A stretch of DNA of 64,000 nucleotides from Celeribacter sp. PS-C1 (GTDB taxonomy: Bacteria > Pseudomonadota > Alphaproteobacteria > Rhodobacterales > Rhodobacteraceae), in NCBI RefSeq assembly GCF_019429625.1, contig NZ_JAHXRW010000009.1, positions 115,157 to 179,156 of the forward strand, in the 5' to 3' direction. This document shows positions 9,371 to 18,157 of the stretch, one piece after another. The notes beneath the pieces were generated by a model. The model searched no databases. It saw only the letters and a list, made by a program, of their open reading frames with translations, and had not been told where the DNA came from. The position numbers and the translations under genes were made by a program. Positions within the stretch are counted from its first letter, which is position 1; each line of letters starts with the position of its first letter.

Positions 9371-10378
9371 TCACTCAGACGCGGCGGCCACGGCGGCCTG
9401 CAGGTTGTCGATCCAGACGGCATCGTCGCCCAACTCGCCACGGAGGTATTCGACCACAGCGGGCTGTGCTTTCTCGGCGAAAGCGGCGATCTCATCGGAG
9501 GTCGGGGAGTAGACTTCCATGCCTTCTTCCTGAACCTTCTTGACGCCTTCTGCGGTGTTCCACTGTTGGATCGAGCGGCCCATGTTGCCCGCGATGCGCG
9601 CGGCTTTCGCGACGACTTCCTGCTCGGACGCGGACAGATCGCCAAAGAATGCGTCGTCGATCACGATGAAGTCGGCGGCGTAGACGTGGCCGTCAAGCGT
9701 CATGTATTTCTGCAGCTTGTGCAGGCCGTTGTTGTAGATCACGCCGACCGGGTTTTCCTGACCGTCAACCACACCCGTGGAGAGCGCGTTCGGCAGTTCG
9801 GTCCATGCGATCGGGGTCGGCTCGCCGCCCAGACCTTTGACCATTTCGACGTAAAGCGGGATCGGCTGAACGCGGAATTTCAGGCCTTCCATATCCTCGG
9901 GGCTACGGATTTCGCGGGTGCCGTTGGTGAAGTTGCGGAAACCGGTCTCACCGTAAGCCAGCGTGCGCAGGCCGGTTTGGTCGAGGCAGTGCTGGGCAAG
10001 GCTGTCGCCGAACTCGCCGTCGAGCACGTCCCAAGCCACGGTCGCAGACGCAAAGGTGTAGGGGATGTCGAGAACGGAGGCCGCCGGGCAGGCTTTCGAC
10101 ATGGCGCCGGAGACGATGGCCATCTGCAACAGACCTTCTTGGGCCTGGCCGATCAGCTCATCTTCGTTGCCAAGGGCACCGGCCGGGAAGATCTCGACCT
10201 CGAGATCGGTCTCACCTTCGACGATGTTCTTGAAAATCTGGGCAGCAGCACCTTTTTTCGAGCCGGTCCATTCGTCCGGGTCGACGTGGGCGATGCGGAT
10301 GGTTTCCGCGCTGGCCATGGCACCCATGCCGAGCGTGAGCGCCGCGGCGGCGGTGAGGGTTTTCAGTTCAAAACGCAT
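9371..10378 (-). CDS. dctP: TRAP transporter solute-binding protein (DctP)
   Basis: A 335-residue periplasmic protein. Residues 1-24 are a Sec signal ending in MASA. The mature part has the DctP-family flow, including the conserved arginine stretch EGLKFRVQPIPLYVEMVKGLG and the region WTELPNALSTGVVDGQENP. It captures the substrate and delivers it to DctQM. ATG at 10378 is chosen because GGGAGGAACACT precedes it. The upstream aroE and downstream quiC make an aromatic-precursor cyclic acid (shikimate type) the best guess for its ligand. Confidence 0.9.
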   Translation of the reverse strand: MRFELKTLTAAAALTLGMGAMASAETIRIAHVDPDEWTGSKKGAAAQIFKNIVEGETDLEVEIFPAGALGNEDELIGQAQEGLLQMAIVSGAMSKACPAASVLDIPYTFASATVAWDVLDGEFGDSLAQHCLDQTGLRTLAYGETGFRNFTNGTREIRSPEDMEGLKFRVQPIPLYVEMVKGLGGEPTPIAWTELPNALSTGVVDGQENPVGVIYNNGLHKLQKYMTLDGHVYAADFIVIDDAFFGDLSASEQEVVAKAARIAGNMGRSIQQWNTAEGVKKVQEEGMEVYSPTSDEIAAFAEKAQPAVVEYLRGELGDDAVWIDNLQAAVAAASE

Positions 10379-10427
10379 AGTGTTCCTCCCATTTGCGTAT
10401 CTTTCGTGTCTTGTCGTGTGCGTGACG

Positions 10428-11345
10428 TTAGCTCGCCTGCGCTTGCGGGACCTCGTCAAAGGCATCGAAACGGGCTTTCATCCGCTCTGGGCTGGCGGGC
10501 AAGCCGGTGAACAGTTCAAAGGCGCGAACCGCCTGAAACACCGCCATGCCGGAGCCGGGCAATACGGCGCAGCCCTTGGCGCGCGCGGCGCTCAGCAATT
10601 CGGTTTCCAGCGGGAAGTAGACGATGTCAGCGACCCACATCACCGGGTCAATCAGGTCGACCGGAAAAGAGGTGCCGGGCAGTTTCGCCATCCCCACAGG
10701 CGTGGCGTTGATGATGCCGTCAAGGCGATCTTCTGTGCGATCTTCGTTCACAAGGGCGGCCACATCGGTCACGGCGCGGGTTGTGCAGTTCGGGCGGTTG
10801 GCGCGGACCTGAGCAGCAAGGCTTTCTGCGCGCGCCGGATCGGTGTCGGTGATCGAAAGCACTTTCACACCGCAATCCACCAGAGCATGCGCCACGGCCA
10901 CGCCGGCCCCACCTGCGCCAATCAAAAGCGCATGATCGCGTTTGGCGTCGGGCAGGCCACGGCGAAAGCTCTCGGCAAAGCCCCAAAGATCGGTGTTGTG
11001 CCCGTACCGCTTGCCGTCCTTCAAAACTACCGTGTTCACGGCGCCCACAGCGCGGGCGTTGTCGGAAAGTTCGTCGAGATGCTCGATGACCTCGATCTTA
11101 TAGGGGTAGGTGACGTTGAACCCGTCATAGCCAAGGATTTCAGCCTGCTCGATCAGCTCTTTGAGAGAGGTGTTCGCGCGCTCCGGCGCGTCCATGTCGA
11201 GAATGCGGTAAACGCCGTTGATGCCTTGGGCACGAGCCTCGGCCATGTGCATGGCGGGCGTGCGCGACAAGGCGATGCCGCGACCGATCAGGCCGGTGAG
11301 GACAGAGTCCTTGGTGACGTCTTTTGGTGCGTTTGGCGTGGTCAA
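10428..11345 (-). CDS. Shikimate/quinate dehydrogenase, catabolic AroE-like
   Basis: A 305-residue shikimate dehydrogenase family enzyme. The substrate pocket reads SRTPAMH (S28, T30); the catalytic pair is K84 (NVTYPYK) and D120 (NTD). The nucleotide motif is GAGGAG, and the second beta strand ends ITDTD (D168) where NADP-dependent biosynthetic AroE carries an NRT-type motif. This acidic residue and the S-x-T pocket point to an NAD-dependent catabolic enzyme oxidising shikimate or quinate. The start is a TTG at 11345, chosen because GGGAGGAG lies just upstream; in-frame ATGs further up lack one. First gene of the operon, divergent from tetR. Confidence 0.88.
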   Translation of the reverse strand: MTTPNAPKDVTKDSVLTGLIGRGIALSRTPAMHMAEARAQGINGVYRILDMDAPERANTSLKELIEQAEILGYDGFNVTYPYKIEVIEHLDELSDNARAVGAVNTVVLKDGKRYGHNTDLWGFAESFRRGLPDAKRDHALLIGAGGAGVAVAHALVDCGVKVLSITDTDPARAESLAAQVRANRPNCTTRAVTDVAALVNEDRTEDRLDGIINATPVGMAKLPGTSFPVDLIDPVMWVADIVYFPLETELLSAARAKGCAVLPGSGMAVFQAVRAFELFTGLPASPERMKARFDAFDEVPQAQAS

Positions 11346-11388
11346 GACGCTCCTCCCAGGCGGTTTTGACGATTCGTTACAGTTACAA

Positions 11389-11436
11389 TGAACCACTCGG
11401 TTAATTACGTCAAGACAATTGAACCCCGCGGTTAAA
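11389..11436. promoter_or_regulatory. Two TGAACC-N4-GGTTAA operators, 31 bp apart
   Basis: TGAACC-ACTC-GGTTAA at 11389-11404 and TGAACC-CCGC-GGTTAA at 11420-11435 share both arms and differ only in the centre. The 31-bp period puts them on the same face of DNA (about three turns). A TTGACG -35-like box for aroE (minus strand, 11408-11413) lies between them, so the proximal site falls in the promoter spacer and the distal site overlaps the likely tetR promoter. They are the probable targets of the divergent TetR protein. Confidence 0.65.
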
Positions 11437-11469
11437 TGTGCAACATTTCCGAGACGGAGGACGCCGAAT

Positions 11470-12162
11470 ATGGCCAATGAAATAAAAAACAAACCAACGC
11501 AGGCTCGCGCTCAAGGGCGGTCACAGGGGCGGTCTTGGAAACAGGACCCGGAAACTGTGAAGGCGGACATTCTCAACGCGGCGCGTGCAGAGTTTGCAGC
11601 ACACGGGCTGTCGGGCGCGCGGATCAGCGCCATCGTGGAGCGCACCCAGACCTCAAAACGGATGATTTTCTACTATTTCGGCGACAAGGAGAGCCTCTAT
11701 CTCGCCGTGTTGGATCAAGCATACCGCGAGGTCCGTGAGGCCGAGGCCAATCTCGACATTCGTCACCTGCCGCCGGATGAGGCGCTGCGCAAAGTGGTGG
11801 AGTTCACCTTCGATCACCACCGACACAACCCGGATTTCATTCGTCTCGTGATGATCGAAAACATCCACGACGGCAATCACATGTCCCGCATTCAAACGCT
11901 GGCGACGACCAACATCGCAGCGATTGATCAGCTGGACCGAATTTGTCGCCGAGGCATCGAGGCCGGGCTGTTTCGCGAAGATGTCTCGCCCTTGGTGATC
12001 CACTGGCAAATCTCGGCGATGAGCTTTTTCAACGTCTCGAACCGGGCAACGTTTTCGATGAACTTCGGCGACGATCTTTTTGCCGAGGACGCGCAGCTGA
12101 TGCTGCGCGAACAGGTTGTGCAGAGCATTTCGAGCTCGGTGATGCGGACGGATCGCGTCTAA
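11470..12162 (+). CDS. TetR-family regulator of the shikimate operon
   Basis: A 230-residue protein with a basic Gln/Arg/Ser-rich N-terminal tail (to residue 25). A TetR helix-turn-helix follows at about 35-80 (LSGARISAIVERTQTSKRMIFYYFGDKE). The rest is a helical ligand-binding domain. ATG at 11470 follows GGAGG. It is transcribed away from the aroE-dctPQM-quiC operon, and the gap has two matched palindromes, so it most likely represses that operon and itself and is released by shikimate, dehydroshikimate or protocatechuate. The 3' end overlaps the convergent EEP gene by 4 bp. Confidence 0.88.
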   Translation: MANEIKNKPTQARAQGRSQGRSWKQDPETVKADILNAARAEFAAHGLSGARISAIVERTQTSKRMIFYYFGDKESLYLAVLDQAYREVREAEANLDIRHLPPDEALRKVVEFTFDHHRHNPDFIRLVMIENIHDGNHMSRIQTLATTNIAAIDQLDRICRRGIEAGLFREDVSPLVIHWQISAMSFFNVSNRATFSMNFGDDLFAEDAQLMLREQVVQSISSSVMRTDRV

Positions 12163-13154
12163 AACGCGACCCGTGCCCAGACGCAATCGTGATCCGCGAG
12201 CGGGCGGTCGTTGGCGTCCAAAGATGACAACACGCCTTTATCGAGGCATCGCATGTCACGTGCTGCGATCCAGTCGAGTTTCATCACCCGCTCAGGATGC
12301 GGTGTGATCAAAGACGGACGCGTGGTCATGCCCTCGGCCGTGAAGCCCCAATCATAACCCCGCGCCTCACCCAGCTCGAACAGCGTTTCGTCGCGATGGT
12401 CAAAGTTGGGCGGGATGTGGTTGCCAGTGTTGAGATCGCCGCCGATCAACACGGGCATCCCTGGCGCAAACTCATCGATCGCGTCGAGCAGAATTTCGAA
12501 TTGGGCGAGCCGATGCGCGGCGCCGGAGTTGCTTTCCAGATGGGTGGAGACGACGCAAATCTCTCCTGCATCGGTGGGCAGCACAGCGGCAATCGCCATC
12601 CGCCCGCCAAGGCGCGGCTGTTCCGGGTCAGCGCCGCTCTCTTCAGAGAACCAGTGGCCGTGATCGTCGAGACGAATGAGCGTTCCTTTGGAGAGTGGCA
12701 CCTTGGACAGCACCGCATTGCCGTGCCAGCCGAGTGCGTTGGCATTATCTTTGCAGAAATGCCGTTCGGTCGGTCCACCGAGCCCTATTTCAAAGAATTC
12801 GACACCATAGGCATAACTCATACCAAGCGCTGCGGCGACCTCTTCGGTGGTGTGGCGCTGGCCGGTGCGGGCCATGCCGTGATCGACTTCGGAGAGAAGC
12901 ACCACATCGGGCGCAAGGGGCATCAGATGCGCGGCGGTGGCCGCCGGAAAGAGACACCGTTCGACATTCCATGCGGCCACGGTGATCTCAGAGGGCAGGG
13001 TCTTCTGCGTTGCCGTGCCGCCGATTTGCACGGCATTCATCGCCAGCACATCCGCCATCATGGCGCGGTGCGCGTCTGCCGTGCGGGGCGCGGACAACAG
13101 CGTATTGCGCTGGCTGTCTGTGACCGGGGGCAGGGTGTCGAGGAGCGAGATCAT
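12159..13154 (-). CDS. Endonuclease/exonuclease/phosphatase (EEP) family protein
   Basis: A 331-residue protein with the metal-dependent EEP phosphodiesterase fold. Motifs run in order: [47 protein letters not shown] and the terminal DH in PLADHDCVW. No signal peptide is seen, so it is cytoplasmic. ATG at 13154 overlaps the ugpC stop by 4 bp, making it the last gene of the ugp operon. That position is often filled by the glycerophosphodiesterase ugpQ, so this enzyme may release glycerol-3-phosphate from imported glycerophosphodiesters. That role is inferred from context only. Confidence 0.82.
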   Translation of the reverse strand: MISLLDTLPPVTDSQRNTLLSAPRTADAHRAMMADVLAMNAVQIGGTATQKTLPSEITVAAWNVERCLFPAATAAHLMPLAPDVVLLSEVDHGMARTGQRHTTEEVAAALGMSYAYGVEFFEIGLGGPTERHFCKDNANALGWHGNAVLSKVPLSKGTLIRLDDHGHWFSEESGADPEQPRLGGRMAIAAVLPTDAGEICVVSTHLESNSGAAHRLAQFEILLDAIDEFAPGMPVLIGGDLNTGNHIPPNFDHRDETLFELGEARGYDWGFTAEGMTTRPSLITPHPERVMKLDWIAARDMRCLDKGVLSSLDANDRPLADHDCVWARVAF

Positions 13155-14242
13155 ACGCGTTCTTCCGTACGTGTTTGCGCAGGGTTGAAGGCAAAGCCGC
13201 CGTCCATACGCTGACCTGTTTCGGGGTGGAACAGGCAGAGGTTTTGCACCCGACACGACAGGCGCAGGGGGCCAAGCGCGACCTGTTCTTCTTTGGCGAG
13301 ATGCACGGTGAGGCGCTGCCCGTCGACCTGGCCGTGCAACAGACGATGCGCGCCCAGTTCTTCGATCAATTCGACCTCCATCGCCAGCGGGCCGTGGCTG
13401 TCGATGATCAAATCCTCGGGCCGCAGGCCCAGCGTCACCGGGCCGCGCATCGACGAGGCCAGCGGCAGCTCCAGTCCGGCAAAGCTGAGGGTCCCGTCCT
13501 GCATTTCGGCGCCTACGAGGTTCATCGGCGGCGCGCCCATGAAGGAGGCGACAAAGGTCGAGGCCGGGTTGTGGTAAATCTCCGAGGGCGTGCCGATCTG
13601 TTCGATCCTGCCGCCGTTCAATACGATGATGCGGTCGGCCATGGTCATGGCTTCGACCTGATCGTGGGTGACGTAGATCGAGGTCACGCCAAGGCGACGC
13701 TGAAGCGCTTTGATCTCGATCCGCATCTGGTTGCGGAGTTTTGCGTCCAAATTCGACAAAGGCTCATCGAAGAGGAACAGCGCCGGGTCGCGCACGATGG
13801 CGCGGCCCATGGCGACGCGCTGACGCTGACCACCGGAAAGCTGCGCCGGTTTGCGATCGAGATAGTCGGTGAGGTTGAGCATCTTCGCGGCCTCATCGAC
13901 CTTTTGCGCGATGACGTCTTTTGGCGTTTTGCGGTTTTTGAGGCCGTAGGCGATGTTTTTGCGCACCGTCATATGCGGGTAGAGCGCGTAGTTTTGAAAG
14001 ACCATGGCGATGTCGCGATCCGCGGGGTCGAGCGTGTTGACCACGTTGTCGCCGATGCAGAGCGCGCCCTCGGTGATGTCCTCTAGCCCTGCGATCATGC
14101 GCAGGAGCGTGGATTTGCCGCAACCCGAGGGGCCGACCAGAACGACGAATTCGCCGTCCTTGATCTGAAAGCTTGCGGGGGTGACGGCCTCGACGCCGTT
14201 CGGGTAGATTTTGCGGACGGAGTCCAAAGTGACCTGAGCCAT
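13151..14242 (-). CDS. ugpC: sn-glycerol-3-phosphate ABC transporter ATPase UgpC
   Basis: A 363-residue ATPase with Walker [10 protein letters not shown], signature LSGGQRQR, Walker B LFLFDEP and switch His in THDQVEAM. The C-terminal 120 residues form the MalK/UgpC-type regulatory OB domain ([13 protein letters not shown]). It powers the UgpAE permease. The order ugpB-A-E-C on this strand supports a glycerol-3-phosphate or glycerophosphodiester importer. UgpC and MalK/other sugar ATPases are close, so the exact name rests on the partners. Confidence 0.88.
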   Translation of the reverse strand: MAQVTLDSVRKIYPNGVEAVTPASFQIKDGEFVVLVGPSGCGKSTLLRMIAGLEDITEGALCIGDNVVNTLDPADRDIAMVFQNYALYPHMTVRKNIAYGLKNRKTPKDVIAQKVDEAAKMLNLTDYLDRKPAQLSGGQRQRVAMGRAIVRDPALFLFDEPLSNLDAKLRNQMRIEIKALQRRLGVTSIYVTHDQVEAMTMADRIIVLNGGRIEQIGTPSEIYHNPASTFVASFMGAPPMNLVGAEMQDGTLSFAGLELPLASSMRGPVTLGLRPEDLIIDSHGPLAMEVELIEELGAHRLLHGQVDGQRLTVHLAKEEQVALGPLRLSCRVQNLCLFHPETGQRMDGGFAFNPAQTRTEERV

Positions 14243-14253
14243 TGATGTTGTCC

Positions 14254-15150
14254 TTATTTGTCGGATTCCGTGAGGCCCTTGACGAACCAGCTCTGGAAGA
14301 AAATGACGATGGCGACGGGCGGCAAAACGGCGATGATCGCCAGCACATTCGCGCGTCCGTATTCGGGGATTTCATTGCCGCCTTGCAGCACCTGAACGAT
14401 CTGTTTGATGCCGCGCACGAGGGTGTACATACCCTCTTCGGTGGTCACCATCGTGGGCCAGAGATATTGGTTCCAGCCGTAAACGAACATGATGATGAAC
14501 ATCGCGGCGATCATGGTCTGCGAGAGCGGCACGAGGATGTCGATGAAGAATTTCACCGGACCTGCGCCGTCGATGCGAGCGGCTTCGACCAGCTCTTCGG
14601 GCACGGAGCGGAAGAACTGGCGGAAAAAGAACGTCGCGGTGGCGGAGGCAATGAGCGGGACGATCAGGCCGGTGTAGGTGTTCAACAGGCCCAGTTTCTG
14701 TGTGATCTCATAGGACGGCAGGATGCGCACTTCGAGCGGCAACAAGAGCGTGGTGAAGATCAGCCAGAAGGCAAAAGTGGCGAAGCGCAGGCGGAAGTAG
14801 ACGATGGCATAGGCGGCCATCATGCCGATGATGATTTTGCCGAAAGCAAAGCCAAGCCCGAGGATCATCGAGTTCTTGAACATCGCAAGCCCGGTGTTCT
14901 CGCCGGAGAACCCCGAGGCCTCGAACAGCGCCTTGCGGAAGTTGTCATCGAGCTGGTCGCCGAAATAGAGGCCGGGGCCGTATTTCATCGTCTCGACGTC
15001 GGGCGTCGAGGCGGTTTGCACCAAGATGAGCAAGGGCAGGAACATGATAAGTGCGCCGGTGATGAGGATCGCGTGATCCACCACGGTGGACCAGCGAAAG
15101 CGGCGGCGAGGGACGACCGGGGCCGCCGCGGAGAGGGAAATGTCAGCCAT
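14254..15150 (-). CDS. ugpE: sn-glycerol-3-phosphate ABC permease UgpE
   Basis: A 298-residue inner-membrane protein with six hydrophobic segments. The EAA loop reads [19 protein letters not shown], and the C-terminal [19 protein letters not shown] is typical of UgpE/MalG-class permeases. It starts 247 bp after ugpA because a palindromic element occupies the gap, which is unusual within a ugp operon, and its own ribosome site is weak. Confidence 0.88.
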   Translation of the reverse strand: MADISLSAAAPVVPRRRFRWSTVVDHAILITGALIMFLPLLILVQTASTPDVETMKYGPGLYFGDQLDDNFRKALFEASGFSGENTGLAMFKNSMILGLGFAFGKIIIGMMAAYAIVYFRLRFATFAFWLIFTTLLLPLEVRILPSYEITQKLGLLNTYTGLIVPLIASATATFFFRQFFRSVPEELVEAARIDGAGPVKFFIDILVPLSQTMIAAMFIIMFVYGWNQYLWPTMVTTEEGMYTLVRGIKQIVQVLQGGNEIPEYGRANVLAIIAVLPPVAIVIFFQSWFVKGLTESDK

Positions 15151-15212
15151 GAGCGTGATCCAGTGCGTGAGAGTTCATGCGGAGAGGAGGCGCGGAATCA
15201 AGGCCGCAGGCC

Positions 15213-15353
15213 GCCGCGCACTCGCCTGACCGTCCGGCGGTCTGGCGATTTTGTGAGGGAGATGTGCCGCTCAGATGTTCTACGGACATGGCTGGTATAA
15301 AGCGCACCGTAGCAGACGTTGATCGCCAGCCCCCGGTCAGGCGAGTGCGCGGC
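15213..15353. repeat. 140-bp imperfect inverted-repeat element in the ugp operon
   Basis: The ends GCCGCGCACTCGCCTGACCG (15213-15232) and its exact reverse complement (15334-15353) form 20-bp arms. Nested inside are CTGGCGAT/ATCGCCAG (15242-15249, 15322-15329) and CTACGG/CCGTAG (15270-15275, 15307-15312). Short spurious frames on both strands give similar peptides (AAHSPDR, VRRVRG), as expected for a palindrome. It looks like an inserted dispersed palindromic repeat or MITE-like element rather than a gene. RNA from either strand could fold into one long hairpin. Confidence 0.7.
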
Positions 15354-15397
15354 TTTTCTCCGAGAGAATAAGGACGTTTGGTCATCAAATCCTTCCC

Positions 15398-16279
15398 TCA
15401 CGTATAATGAATGCGTTTTTCGACCATGCGGAACTGGAACACGGTCAGCGCCAGAACCAACACCATCAGCACGACAGATTGCGCCGAAGACCCGCCAAGG
15501 TCATTGCCACGGAAGCCATCGACATAGACTTTGTAGACCAGCGTCATCGGGTTGTTGCCCGGCTCGCCTTGCACCAGCGTGTCGATGACACCGAAGGTGT
15601 CGAAAAGCGCGTAGGTGATGTTGATGATCAGCAAGAAGAACCCTGTGGGCGCGAGTAAGGGGAAAGTCACGTCCCAGAACCGGCCAGAGGCCGAGCGGTT
15701 GTCGATCAATGCCGCTTCGCGCACGGACTTCGGGATGCTCTGAAGCCCGGAGAGGAAAAAGATGAAGTTCACCGGCACCTGTTTCCAGACGGAGACCACG
15801 ACCATGGCAAAGGCCGTGTCGAAATAATCCGCCCGCAGGTTGAAGTCCCAGCCGAGGCTGCCGAAAAATTCGGTGAGCGGTCCCCAGCGCTGGTTAAAGA
15901 GCAAAAGTCCCACAAAGCCCGCGACCGGCGGTGCCACCGCGTAGACCCACATGAGGAGCGTGCGATAGGTCTTGGCGCCCCGGATCACCTTATCCGCCTT
16001 TACCGCCAACAAAAGCGCCAGCGCCAGCGAGAAGAAGGTCACCAACACGGTGAAGATCACGGTGAAATTCGTGACTTTGAAATACTCGGCCGAATTGGAC
16101 AGCGAGGCGTAATTCTCCAGCCCGACGAAAGTTTGGCCAAAGCCGAACGGGTCTTGCAGGTAGAAGGAAGATTTTACCGCATAGGCGGCGGGCCAATAGA
16201 AAAAGACGAGGATGATCGAGAGCTGCGGCACCAGTAGAAGGATTGGCAACCAGCGGGAGGCAAAGCCTGCGCGTTTCAT
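15398..16279 (-). CDS. ugpA: sn-glycerol-3-phosphate ABC permease UgpA
   Basis: A 293-residue inner-membrane protein with six hydrophobic segments and the EAA loop IPKSVREAALIDNRSASGRF. LQDPFGFGQTFVGLENYASL near residue 45 is typical of UgpA. ATG at 16279 follows AAAGG. It is separated from ugpB by a short gap with a GC hairpin. Confidence 0.88.
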   Translation of the reverse strand: MKRAGFASRWLPILLLVPQLSIILVFFYWPAAYAVKSSFYLQDPFGFGQTFVGLENYASLSNSAEYFKVTNFTVIFTVLVTFFSLALALLLAVKADKVIRGAKTYRTLLMWVYAVAPPVAGFVGLLLFNQRWGPLTEFFGSLGWDFNLRADYFDTAFAMVVVSVWKQVPVNFIFFLSGLQSIPKSVREAALIDNRSASGRFWDVTFPLLAPTGFFLLIINITYALFDTFGVIDTLVQGEPGNNPMTLVYKVYVDGFRGNDLGGSSAQSVVLMVLVLALTVFQFRMVEKRIHYT

Positions 16280-16304
16280 GGGGGGACCTTTCGCAAAAGC
16301 CTGA

Positions 16305-16324
16305 CGGCCGCGAAGACGCGGCCG
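16305..16324 (-). other. Intercistronic hairpin after ugpB
   Basis: CGGCCGCG-AAGA-CGCGGCCG, an 8-bp perfect GC stem with a tetraloop, between ugpB and ugpA. No T-run follows, so processing, stabilisation or partial termination is more likely than a complete stop. Confidence 0.65.
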
Positions 16325-16348
16325 CCAGAGATGTCTTGAAGACCGGAT

Positions 16349-17653
16349 TTAGCCTTGGGTCTTGGCGAAACGGGCGAGAAGTTCGTTGCCTTCTTCTTCG
16401 ATCGTGGCCAGAGCGTCCTCGACGGTGGTCTCGCCGGAGAGCACACGGGACAGCTCGCGGTTTTCCACGTCACGGATCTGGACGTAGAAGCCCATGCGGT
16501 AGCCACGGGTGTTTTCACCAGCGGCGAGCATCAGCTGTTTCGGGCCGGTTTCAGCGGCCGGGAAACGGTCGTAGTGACCATCTGCTTTGGCAAGCTCGTA
16601 AGCGGCGGTGGTGACCGGAACGTAACCGGTTTCACGGTGCCACATGTATTGAACTTCCGGCGAGGTCAGGTAGCGGAAGAATTCGGCCGTGGCCTTGTTT
16701 TCTTCTGCGGATTTGCCAGCCATAGCGAAGAGCGACGCGCCGCCGATGAAGGTCTGGTAGCCCTCTTCAGTGATCGATGCCCAGTAGGGGAGGTAGGAAG
16801 AGCCCCACTCGAAGGACATGCCTTTCGAGCTCAGACCACCGAAGTCACCCGAGGAGCCGATGTACATGGCGGCTTTGCCGGCTTCGAATTGCGCTTGGTT
16901 GTCGTCCCAGCCGGTGCCGAAGAAACCGAAGTAACCTTCGTCGAGCCATTCTTTGACCTTGGTGAAGTGCATTTTCATCTCGTCGGAGTTGACGAGGATC
17001 TGGGTGCCTTCTGCGCCGTCATAACCATTGGCGTTGGTCGCAAACGGCAGGTTGTGACGGGAATGGAAGTTCTCGACGAATTCCCACGGCAGGTGCGTCT
17101 GCACGAGCGGGATGTAACCGGCTTCTTTGAGCGCGGGGGCGATGGCTTCGAATTCTTCGTAGGTGGTCGGCACTTCGACGCCAGCGGCGGCCAGTGCGTC
17201 GGCGTTGTAATACATCACCGGCGAGGAAGAGTTGAACGGCATGCCGATCATCTTGCCTTGGTTGTCGGCGTAGAAGTAACGCACACCCGGGATATAGTCG
17301 TTGATGTCGAAATCAACGCCGTTCTCGGACAGAAGATCCTGCACCGGAACAGTCGCGCCCTGAGCACCGATCACGGTGGCGGAACCGGCGTCAAACACCT
17401 GCATGATGTTCGGCTGTTCGCCCGCACGGAAGGCGGCGATGCCTGAGGTCAGGGTCTCCTCATAGGAGCCTTTGAAGATCGGGGTGATTTTGTACTCGTC
17501 CTGCGAGGCGTTGAAGCCTGCGGCGATTTTGTTGACGGTCTCGCCGAGGTTGCCGCCCATGGCGTGCCACCAGGTGATCTCGGTTTCCGCGAAAGCGGCG
17601 GTGCCTGCGAGGGCGAAGGTGGCAGCAGCTGCCGTGAATTTGATCGTGTTCAT
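16349..17653 (-). CDS. ugpB: sn-glycerol-3-phosphate-binding protein UgpB
   Basis: A 434-residue periplasmic protein with a 22-residue Sec signal ending in TAAFA. The mature N-terminus TEITWWHAMGGNLGETVNKI is characteristic of UgpB, and FNSSSPVMYYNADAL and GGASLFAMAGK match the family. It binds glycerol-3-phosphate or glycerophosphodiesters and passes them to UgpAE. ATG at 17653 follows GGAGA. First gene of a five-gene operon; the upstream gap has a Pho-box-like repeat. Confidence 0.9.
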   Translation of the reverse strand: MNTIKFTAAAATFALAGTAAFAETEITWWHAMGGNLGETVNKIAAGFNASQDEYKITPIFKGSYEETLTSGIAAFRAGEQPNIMQVFDAGSATVIGAQGATVPVQDLLSENGVDFDINDYIPGVRYFYADNQGKMIGMPFNSSSPVMYYNADALAAAGVEVPTTYEEFEAIAPALKEAGYIPLVQTHLPWEFVENFHSRHNLPFATNANGYDGAEGTQILVNSDEMKMHFTKVKEWLDEGYFGFFGTGWDDNQAQFEAGKAAMYIGSSGDFGGLSSKGMSFEWGSSYLPYWASITEEGYQTFIGGASLFAMAGKSAEENKATAEFFRYLTSPEVQYMWHRETGYVPVTTAAYELAKADGHYDRFPAAETGPKQLMLAAGENTRGYRMGFYVQIRDVENRELSRVLSGETTVEDALATIEEEGNELLARFAKTQG

Positions 17654-18157
17654 CACACTGTCTCCGGTTTGGCCCACTCTCTGGGCCTTATGTCGGTTCA
17701 CGCCGCGGCCCGCGGGGGCCTGTGGCGTTGCGATCCTTTCTCCCGCGGTAGCTTTGGGAGAGACAAAGCGGGCAGAGCACATCGCCCTCGCGCCGTTTTG
17801 CACAGACGTTCGCCTACCCGTGCTCTGTGATGGTTCTGTGAAGGTTTTTTATCGTTTGGATCAAATTCTAGGGCTGGCAAAAACAGAGCACGGACGCGCC
17901 TCATGCGCGCATCGCCCACGCCCGCTGGTCTGAAAGGACATTTTCCGCAAGCGCTTTGGTGAAATCCCTTCTGCATTGAAACTGACCAAGGCGCTAAAAA
18001 AATGCCCGCGCTTTCATCATGCCCCTATTTTTTTACGCCTCTCCCATAGGTTGTGCCTCGGGGCGCTCTGCGGCTGTGTATCTTGAAGTGACCGGATGAT
18101 CGGTCTGCGGGTCATTGCGGGGAGGAGGACGCAGACGGATCATTTGAAAGTGCGGAT
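17654..18157. other. 504-bp divergent intergenic region
   Basis: Lies between ugpB (minus) and an oxygenase gene (plus) and should hold both promoters. I see a Pho-box-like repeat and a TCTCCC/GGGAGA inverted pair near 17740-17762, but no convincing gene, tRNA or repeat family. Several short frames cross it without ribosome sites or coding character. Confidence 0.5.
17825..17842 (+). promoter_or_regulatory. Pho-box-like direct repeat
   Basis: CTGTGATGGTTCTGTGAA holds two CTGTGA units with the 11-bp period of PhoB boxes (consensus CTGTCAT-N4-CTGTCAT). The fourth-position C is G in both units. It sits about 180 bp from ugpB but points the other way, so the call is tentative; ugp operons are PhoB targets in enterobacteria. 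Confidence 0.35.

Noticed and set aside
15143..15401. Short ORFs on both strands in the ugpA-ugpE gap as genes
   Set aside because: They encode similar peptides on both strands because the DNA is palindromic; no ribosome sites.
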